Origin: Tetrahymena elliotti 4EA | Lineage: Eukaryota > Ciliophora > Oligohymenophorea > Hymenostomatida > Tetrahymenidae | Direction of reading: 5' to 3' | Assembly (NCBI GenBank): GCA_000231825.2 | Contig: JH720307.1 | Coordinates: 1,140,880-1,204,879, forward strand | Length of the DNA stretch: 64,000 bases | Shown: positions 52,321 through 61,118 of the stretch, piece by piece | Position numbering within the stretch: the first letter of the stretch is position 1 | How the letters are laid out: each line of letters starts with the position of its first letter | Position numbers and translations under genes: made by a program | Notes under the pieces: generated by a model | Told to the model about the DNA's origin: nothing | Seen by the model: only the letters and a program-made list of their open reading frames with translations | Database searches by the model: none

Positions 52321-53067
52321 AAAATGAAATATTATATTTAATACCCAATAAAATAAACTATTCTGTTGATAAATTTGATATAATAATTGAATTACCTTTT
52401 TATTAAAAACATTTTATTTTTATTTTGTAAGATTTATTTAATTGTTAAATATATTAAATATAATTTAGTTCTTAAGCAATTATGCAAAAAATTTGTTTCA
52501 AATCCTCTTTTATGATTCTAATTGGTAAACTCTCATCAAAAAGTAAAAAAAATTTATCAGTTAGTTAATTAATAGCCTTATTTTCTTATTAAAATCATTT
52601 AATATCTAAATAATTAACTCTTATCATCCTGGAATAAATAATTTCTAACAAATAGATAAATTTATTTTCAATTTTTTTATTTGATATTTTGTTAAATTTA
52701 GTTAATTGTGAATATAAGTTAAACCAAATTTATAATTTATACTTCTTTGTAAAAATAATTTCTAGCACTGTGATGATATTATTTTAATATAAAGCAATAA
52801 AATTTTTGCAGCATCTTATAAATAAGTAAAAATAAAATGAATTTATTCTAATTTACTTTCATGAAATTGATTGGATGTTTAAATAATCAATAAAGTTTTA
52901 GTAAAAGAGAGAAATATAAGAATTTTTTATTTGAAATAAAACAAATGAAAGAAAAAACTCTATTATAATTAATTATTTTTCACATAATTGCACAATTTAA
53001 AATTAACATTTAAGAAGACAGAAAACAATTCATTCATTCATCTCGTTTCTCTTTTTAAGTATTTGTT
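52321..53067. other. convergent intergenic spacer
   Basis: About 750 bp between two convergent genes, AT-rich, with nothing recognised. Confidence 0.5.
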
Positions 53068-53760
53068 TCATTTAGTGAAGTCTTAATTTCTTTTACTTAA
53101 CCTTTTCTATTCCTAGTTCCTTTTCAAAGAATCTATTTATTTTTTAGATAGTAGATGTTTAAATTATGTTAAAGTAGTTTAATTTTACGATTTCTTGATA
53201 AATTAATGCATAAAATATTCTCTTTTAGCTCTTTTCATTCTTGGTAACACAAAAGGAATAAAAATTATCATTGGTATTGACATCTTTTGTTTAAAATCAA
53301 TTTAATTAATAAATAAATTCCTGTATTTATTTAGCTTACCACAGCAGCTCCCAAAACTATATATGCATCATTTAATTTAGCCTAAAGTCTTTGAAAATGA
53401 TTAATTTTGTAATCGCTACTAAAAAAAAGAAAATTTACTTGATTTCTTCAAGTTATTATTATGAGTATGTATCAGGATTAAATAATTTATATGTAAAATT
53501 GCTCAATTTTTTATATGTCACAGAGAATACATTGTCACCTTAGCTTTTTTAAAATGATTATTTTTCTTAATTTTTCTAAAATGTATTCATTAATACTCCC
53601 AGTAAGAGGAGAGACGCGGCCCGAGAGGATCTCTTGGATCAAATTCTGATCTTTTTCCTATTTTCTATGAGTTATAGTAGTCTTATAGGAACTAAGATCT
53701 TACGCTAATCTTATCCTTCTAAAAATCAGAAATTAACTTATCAACACCTTGATCAATCAT
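53068..53760 (-). CDS. small single-TM protein, 187 aa
   Basis: Four exons (53760-53597, 53543-53439, 53418-53340, 53283-53068) sum to 564 nt and close at TGA 53068-53070. One intron is only 20 nt (53419-53438), unusually short for this window. The N-terminal half is soluble with a conserved-looking turn (F-D-P-R-D-P-L-G-P-R). One membrane span follows near residue 120 (S-I-P-M-I-I-F-I-P-F-V-L-P) and then a strongly basic tail (P-R-M-K-R-A-K-R-E). A basic flank after one span would suit an organelle inner-membrane protein, possibly a lineage-specific mitochondrial subunit, but that is a guess. Family not recognised. Confidence 0.65.
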
Positions 53761-54129
53761 TTTATATTAAATTACAAAAATATCTTAAAAGAATATTCAA
53801 GTCTTTTTAAAAGATTATAAGAATTGCATTTCTATAAATTTTTGATTAAATTAAATGATTTTATGATTTTTTTAACATATTTTATTGAAATTAATTTTCA
53901 TTAAATTCCTTTAAAATATGTGTAAAAATATTTTATAAAATGTAATAATTTTATAAAAAAATATCAAATCATTAATCTAAAAATTTTCTATCAAAATAAT
54001 TCTAAATTTTTCAATTTAATGCTTTTGTTTCACCAGTAAATATCTTAATATAGCGTAAGAATCCAACCAATATTATTGAAAATAAATAATTAATAATTTT
54101 GTAAAATAATTAGTAATCTTTCAATTTTT
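53761..54129. other. compact divergent promoter region
   Basis: Only 369 bp separate the divergent start codons at 53760 and 54130, so the two genes may share a promoter. AT-rich, with no obvious motif. Confidence 0.45.
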
Positions 54130-55120
54130 ATGAATTAAAGAAATACAACAGCAAAAAGATACTTTGGTTGCACAGGTTTTATAATTCTAATTTTTTGTTT
54201 TACACTCTTCATAGTAGAGAAGTAGGACAACATTAGATTATAAAACTATTATGTAACTGACAACTATGAGTATTTGAATTTAGCCACAATTGAAAAGCTA
54301 TCATTCGAATAAGCAAACCAAGTTGTTGATGGCATAGTTTCAATTGCAAAACATGCTTTAAATAATAAAACCAAGCAAAATCTTAAAAAAGAAATTAATC
54401 ATCACAAAAATAGCATCATAAAACATAAGTTGTAACAAATGTATTTTATGATAGATCCAAGCATAATCTAAATTCTGTAAAATCTTCCTTAAGTCCAATA
54501 ATTGATTTTCGAAATAATTGATAAGAACAATGATGATTCTGTTACAGAAAGAGAGTTAAGCAGAACTATTCATGGTGTTTACAGGCATGTTGAGAATTAA
54601 AAGTTGATTGATGATTTCACAAGTGAATTATTTAAAAAAATTAATAAAGGATAAAGTTTCAATTTTGAGTAGTTTTAAACATTCTATGATTCATTTTTAG
54701 ATTCTTTATTAAAAAAGGATTCAAAGCCCTTTAAAAATACACCACCTTTTGAAAGTAAAAAAAAATAATAAAAACCAAAATAATTTTTATTTTTTGTAAA
54801 AAATAGAAGAAGATATTAAGGGTCTTATCCTTTACTTGTCTTCAGAAAGAAGAATATGGGATAGTTGCCTTTTTACAATATTTAAAATTATCAATAAAAA
54901 TCATGATGAATATGTAACAGTAGATGAAATTGGTGCTTTCCTAATATCTATTAAATAAGATATTTGGAATGATGCTAAGCCTTATGTGATATAAATCTTA
55001 GATTATATGAGAATCACTGGAAACTCAAATGGTTAACAATTCAATCTTGGCTAACTAATTACTTTTGGAGAATTAATTAGACCTTACATGGGATAAATAT
55101 TAGATAAATATTTCAATTGA
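54130..55120 (+). CDS. membrane-anchored EF-hand protein, 312 aa
   Basis: Two exons (54130-54754, 54807-55120) sum to 939 nt. A hydrophobic segment near the N-terminus (T-G-F-I-I-L-I-F-C-F-T-L-F-I-V) reads as a signal anchor. The first Ca2+-binding loop is canonical, D-K-N-N-D-D-S-V-T-E-R-E, with D, N, D, S and E at positions 1, 3, 5, 7 and 12. A second loop, N-K-N-H-D-E-Y-V-T-V-D-E, keeps N, N, D and E at positions 1, 3, 5 and 12 and may bind weakly. The rest is helical. It is probably a calcium sensor tethered to an endomembrane or the surface, with the EF-hand part on the side set by topology, which I cannot decide. Its divergent partner at 53068-53760 also has one membrane span. Confidence 0.8.
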
Positions 55121-55955
55121 AAAAAATATTTCAGTCAGCTTTTATTTACTTTATTTTGAAAGTTTTATATTCATAATATCCAGATTAAAAATATTTTTAT
55201 TATGAAAATTAAATAAAAAAAATTTACCTTCTTGATGAGATTTATTATTTATAAATTAAATAATATTTCATTTTAATGAATAAATTTTAAATACTACAAA
55301 CCTAAATTCTAATTTACAATCTATGAAACTAACAAACTTATAAATAAATCAAAAAAATGCCACAATATTATCTTATTTTTTTAGCAGGGATAAGTGATGT
55401 ATTTGTAATTTGAATACTTCTTTTAATGATAAAAATTAATTATTTAGAACTTATCTAATATAAAAAAAGTTGCTTTTTTTATTTCTACTTAATTTAGTTG
55501 AAAAAAATTTTAATATTCTTAAAATTTCTTTTTAAATAAATAAAAAAGACAAAATTTATGTTAAATTTCTCAATCAATAATTGTAACTCAGATAAATTTT
55601 GTTTCAAAAAAATTATTATTGTATGAAGATTTCCCAATTTCCAAAAATAGAATAAAAAATATCATTAGATGAAAAATATTAATCCTTTTAAATTATTTGT
55701 TGAAGATATTTTTTGTGATTGATTTGTAAATATTAATTAAGATATTTAACTGTTTATTTTAGAATTTATTTCATAGTTTTACCATTAACAATTTTAATAT
55801 AATCTAATTTTGTTAAATGATAAACATGTAAATTTGATTGATTTTGATATTAAAAAAATAATAGAGCCTTTTACAAAAATAAATTGATATAAAACAAATC
55901 ATAAAATATTTATTATTATTATGCTTTGCTAATATGCTGAAGGTATTCATTCAGA
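55121..55955. other. convergent intergenic spacer
   Basis: About 830 bp, very AT-rich, between the EF-hand gene and the SDR-SCP2 gene. No feature recognised. Confidence 0.5.
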
Positions 55956-57958
55956 TCAAAGCTTAGCAGAGGTGTACTTAGTAATATTTTCAGGGGTGGG
56001 GGGAGGGAAAAGAGCAGGGGTGAACTTAGTGGCCTTACCCATGTGACCCTTGATTTTCATCTTACCGGTCATGAAGGCATTGTTGGGGTTGAGTTTACCT
56101 AAGCAGACTTATTCGAAGTCACCATCGATCATGGTGAAGGTAGCATCAGCATTCTTAGCTTCTTGGAAGACGACGGCACCTTGACCGTTCTTTAAGTCAA
56201 TAGTGTAAGCTCTCTTGACGGGACCGTTCTTCTTTTCAACGATGTTGAAACCGTAAACAGCTTGGAGGTCCTTGACTAACTTGGTACCTTCTCCACGTTC
56301 GAGGAAGACCTTCATCATAGTGAAGATTTAGTCAGATTTGTAGGGACTGTCGGTAGCAGTGGTAGTGGTGGTAGTGGCAGCTTTCTTGGCAGCTTCTTCC
56401 TTCTTGAGTTGGATTCTTTCAACATTTTCATTGACCTTAGCAAAGGTGTCACTGGTGGCAGTGGGATATTCGGGGTTCTTTTCGAAGTCGGTAATGGTGT
56501 TCCACTAATAAATTTAAGAAAATATGGGTTTAATATTTTAGAAATAATATCATTTAAATTGAAAGCTAAACTCTATTTTAATTTAATTTTGATTTATTTA
56601 ATCATATTTTATGCACTTTTTTAAATCCTCAGTCACTATTAGATTTTTATTGAAATAATTTGCAATTTATATCCTTATCATTTACTTCATAAATGAAATG
56701 ATGTCATCTGATAAGGTAAATTATTAAATTTAATCTTTTAGAAGATCTGCAAGAATATAAGAAATTTTTATTTATTTGTTAATTAAAAGTAGAAGAGAGT
56801 TAAAGGGTATTAATGATTTTTAACTAGTGCTTTCTTGAAAATAAGTGCTTTTTAAATCTTTTGAATTTTAAATAATCAAGTAAATAATTAATTACTCTGT
56901 CTCTAACTTCTTCAGCAGTGTAGGGGAGATCGAATAAAGCACCAGCAGATCTCTACCATCTGAGCTTGGCAATGAAACCAGCAGCAATTTCGAAGAGGGA
57001 ACCAGTTTCTTCACATTAGTCAGAAGCAAGGTAACCAACAAGAGGGACAATGTGCTTAGGGTCCAAATTAGCCAAAGCTTCCTTGGGGAGGACAGTTTCA
57101 GTCATTCTGGAGGCAGCAATAGGAGCAATAGTGTTGACTCTAATGTTTCTCTTTTCACCTTCCTTGGCCAAAGTAAGAGTAAGACCGTGGATACCCAACT
57201 TAGCAGTGGAGTAGTTAGCTTGACCGAAAGAACCATAGATACCAGAACCAGAACCGGTGTTGATGATTCTACCGTAACCTTGTTGTCTATTTTTTATTTA
57301 AAATATTTGTTAATGAAAGGGCTTTTAATGAGCTTTTAAGAATGAGTTTTGTTATTGTTTTGGCCATTTAACTATTCTGCTATTTAAATTATTTTATGAC
57401 CCAATCTTGATGTTTGCTGTTTAGATTATTAGCAAAAAAGCAGAGTGCTTTGTGAAAATGATTGAAAATCTTTATATTAATTGGGTAACAAAACTTTAAG
57501 AGTACTATAAAGAATAAAGGATAATAAGTAGGCTTTTAAATTTACCTCATAACATCCCAAGCAGCACGAGTAACTGAGTAGGTACCGTTAACGTGGACCT
57601 TCATGATGAGGTTCCAGTCAAGGTCGGTCATCTTTTAGAAAGTGATATCTCTGAGAATACCGGCATTGTTAATGATAACATCGACCTTACCGAAGGCATC
57701 GATGGCAGTCTTAACGATCTTGTCACCGAATTCGACAGAGTCAGTGTTAGCAACAGCAACACCACCAGCAGCCTTGATTTCATCGACGACCTTTTAGGCG
57801 GGGTTGGTCTTGGTACCTTCACCAGAGTGAGTAACACCTAAGTCGTTAACAACAACCTTAGCACCCTTAGAGGCGAAGTAAAGAGCGTATTCACGACCTA
57901 AACCATTACCAGCACCAGTAACGATGACAACTCTGTTATCGAATCTAATTTCAGACAT
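55956..57958 (-). CDS. peroxisomal SDR-SCP2 fusion (HSD17B4/MFE-2-like, no hydratase domain)
   Basis: Three exons (57958-57546, 57286-56896, 56504-55956) sum to 1,353 nt, giving 450 aa. Residues about 1-270 are a short-chain dehydrogenase: cofactor loop T-G-A-G-N-G-L-G (14-21), N-N-A-G, catalytic Ser150, Tyr163 and Lys167 (Y-S-T-A-K). It matches the (3R)-hydroxyacyl-CoA dehydrogenase part of multifunctional enzyme 2. After an Ala/Thr-rich linker comes an SCP2 sterol-carrier/lipid-binding domain (about 335-445). The C-terminus is A-K-L, a peroxisomal type 1 targeting signal. The 2-enoyl-CoA hydratase domain found between these in animal and fungal MFE-2 is absent, so hydration must be done by another protein. 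The role is peroxisomal beta-oxidation of long or branched acyl-CoAs. The exons are clearly richer in G+C and use a narrow codon set (GGT, AAG, ACC, GTC, TTC, AAC), the mark of a highly expressed ciliate gene. Confidence 0.93.
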
Positions 57959-58207
57959 TTCTCTTTTTAATCTATTTTGTGTTTTTTTACTTTGGAGATG
58001 AAGTAATTTTTTAATTGGGATATTATAATTAAATATTTTTTATCAAAAAAAAGAAGATTGAATCGTTTTAAAGCAAAAAAAAAACAAAGAAAGAGAGAGA
58101 GAAAGTTCATTCAGATTTATATATAATTATTGACTAATTAAAGAATTCTGAAAATTGATTAAGAAGATTGATTTTGTTAGTAAAATTAAAAAGTGCATTG
58201 ACATTTT

Positions 58208-58242
58208 TTACGTCAGAGAAGTAAAATCAGCACTTACGTCAG
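58208..58242. promoter_or_regulatory. paired TTACGTCAG motifs upstream of SDR-SCP2 gene
   Basis: The nonamer TTACGTCAG occurs twice with a 26-bp period, 250-285 bp upstream of the SDR-SCP2 start codon. TGACGTAA, its complement core, is the half-site recognised by many bZIP (CREB/ATF-type) factors. In such an A/T-rich spacer two identical GC-containing nonamers are unlikely to be random. The regulatory role is inferred. Confidence 0.4.
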
Positions 58243-59443
58243 TATTAGTATCATGAGCTGCGCAATCCTACATATTAACAGCTTTTTTCAGTGTATTTTT
58301 TGATAACATACAACAAATTTTAAAGAGTTTCAACTTTAATTTTTAAATAGAAATAGTTACTCTCTTTTTAGACTAAAACCATAATTCCATTTTATAAAGA
58401 TATTCTGATGGGTTCCTGTTTTAATTATTTGTGTTTCTTACTTCTCAATATCTTTAATTTTGTTCTAACAATCTACTATTATAAAACTTGTTGTATTTCA
58501 ATCTAATTTTCCTAATGTAAAGAGAACTTCATATTTTATATTATTTTCTTCAAGAACCCCCATCAAAAAAACTTCATCTCCTATCTCCCATTAGCTTTTT
58601 TTTGTATTTAAATAAAAAAGAGTGTTCCAGAGTTTAGATAATATAAAAAAATATCTTTTTTTTGTATCCTTTAAAATTTTTTCTAGAAATTAAGAAAAGG
58701 AGTAATATCTCCGTAAAAATTTTGATGAATCCAAATTATCATTAAATATTTTAATAGAAGTGACGTGATTTTATCAAACAAATTTTTTTAGTTCATCACG
58801 ATTTACCGCAGTTTCTTTTGCTATTTATAATATTATAAATTTTTTTCTTCTTAATTCAACTTTTTACTTAGTCTAACACATTCTATTCTTCTAATTACCT
58901 ATAAATAATCATATATCATACTCGTCAAATCAATCTTACTTAATAATTAAACTGTAACAAATATTATAAAAATGGCACATTTTAACTTTAAATCTAATAT
59001 ATGCTGATACAGTTTGAAAGATTGAAATAAATATAGATGAAGTGATCATTAAATATTTAATCATTTTTCAATTAAAATAAATTGGGGGTCTAACATTATT
59101 GAAAATCATCACTACAATTTTTGAATAGTCACTAAAAAAAATTTATTTACTTTTTATAGTTACTATTAATCTTATATTCATATTTTTAATATTAAAATTT
59201 TTCAAAAAGTAAATCAAACCATTTCTTCAACAAGACAATTTTAGTTTAGAATCCAAAACTAAATTAAGAAAAAATTCAAATGTAAAATAATTTTCTTTGA
59301 TTTTAGTAAGAAAAATGTCAAACTAAATCCATTTAGATAAGTATTTAAAAAAGCGAAGTATTCATTTATTCTCTTTAAACACATAGAGTTTATCATTCAA
59401 AAAGATTTTATAAATAAATTACATTATCATATATTTTATTACT

Positions 59444-59467
59444 AATGACGTACAAAATTGCGTCATT
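59444..59467. repeat. AATGACG / CGTCATT inverted repeat
   Basis: Two perfect 7-bp arms separated by 10 bp (59444-59450 and 59461-59467). The arms carry the same TGACG core as the upstream motifs near 58210-58240. It could be a dimeric factor site. Chance is not excluded. Confidence 0.4.
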
Positions 59468-61118
59468 TATGAAAATATCTTTAAAACCAAATAGTAATAC
59501 TATATTTTTTATATGTAATTCAAAATATAAATATAAAGAGATAATGAGCTTTAATTTATGAAGGTGAGCCTAATAATTATACTCTCATAAAATTGATTCT
59601 TATTTTTTTTATACTAAACTGGCTCTTATTTTCAAAAAAAATATTAATATCAATTCAATGATAATATGAATGTTAAAAATCATATTTTATTTTAAAAAAT
59701 TCAATCAACTACTACTAATCAAATTAATAATTTCAAATTTTAATACATATTGAAAAAAGAATTCATTTTTATTTGTATTTACCCTTTCAAATACCTAAAT
59801 TAAAAGCATTATGTTTTAGTTTTATCATCTAATTTAGATTTTATACTTTTATTTTTAATCTACAAATATCAAGAACACGAAATTCTAATTTTTTGAGAGT
59901 GTTAACTACCAAAAAATTTAATTAAACCAAATAATTTTTATTTCAATTATTAAATAATATAAAATGGATTAAAAATTTTTAATTCAAAATACTCAAAATA
60001 AACTGATTACTTTTTTACTAAAAATTAAACTATTTTACAAAAAAAGTAAAAATTTGAAATTATTTCTTAAGATTATTGATTGATTTTAATTATCTATTGA
60101 AGTAATTAATGTATTTATTAAAATATAAAGTTTTCAATAGTAAATATTTTCTAAGGTTTTAAATTTATTAAATTTCTTTTTTTTCGATTAATTTTTTAAT
60201 TTGACATTTACATTTTGCACATTATTTGCTTTAAAAAACTTACAAATTATTCACATGTTTGTATTCAAAAATATTTGACAGTATTTAATAGAAATTCAAG
60301 ATTTTTTCTTTCAACGAATTATTCTTAACTAATCAAATTGTAGCTTTTAAAATGAATTAAACTTTTTAAATGAAATTATTTATCCAAGTCTTATTAGAAT
60401 TCCATTTTAACTTAAAATTTTTATTCAGATACTTTTTGGGCAACAAAAATTAATTTTATTGATTAAAGTTATTTAAATAATTTTTTTTAGCTTCGCTTGT
60501 GATAAATAAAATCTATCTCTTCAAATAGTTTTTATAATAACTAATAAGATGATATAATAAATAAATATAAGTAAGAAGATTTAATGTATAATGCTCTTTG
60601 AAGTAAAGTATAAAATGTGAAAATAGTTTGACTAAAAGTAGAAGATATTAAATAAATCCTAAGATTTATAAAAATGTATTTGATAGATAATTAAAAAAAA
60701 TGTGCGGATTTTAAAATAATTCAAAAAATTTTGCTTAGGAGTTCATAAATAGCAATTTAAAAATGTCGAAAAAAAAGAAAAAAGGTAGAATTTAGCTAAG
60801 TCAAATATAAATAAGAACAATCAAAAAAGAAAATAAATGCATTGAAAAATGTTAACAATTTATATATATCATGTTTAATTAATGCATTTGTATCCTTCTT
60901 TTCATTCATATTTTAATTAAGCATAAAGATTAATACTTATATCAATTAAAATAAAAACTTAATAAAATATTAGCAAACAATAACATTGTCTGTAAAATCT
61001 AAGAGTTAACTGAAGAAATTAAATTAAATTTTTAATAATAAAAGGCCAGAAATATTTAAAAATATATAAAAAAGGGGTACCTGGCACTTATTTTTATTCA
61101 CTTTATTTAAATATTTTA

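Larger units (their letters stand above)
57959..61118. other. divergent intergenic region with ACGTCA motifs
   Basis: A 3.2-kb spacer, the longest in the window, between the SDR-SCP2 gene and the Pol I factor gene, both read outward. It contains TTACGTCAG twice (58208-58216, 58234-58242), a TGACGT at about 58761, and the AATGACG..CGTCATT pair at 59444-59467. No protein or RNA gene recognised. Confidence 0.5.

Noticed and set aside
57052..57841. Plus-strand frames opposite the SDR domain
   Set aside because: Antisense shadows of a conserved, codon-biased SDR. The minus-strand product matches catalytic motifs.
10025..61118. TGA as a general tryptophan codon
   Set aside because: All other completed genes end at TGA and none contains an internal TGA in conserved regions, while Trp is encoded by TGG in PLC, SDR and S45 motifs.
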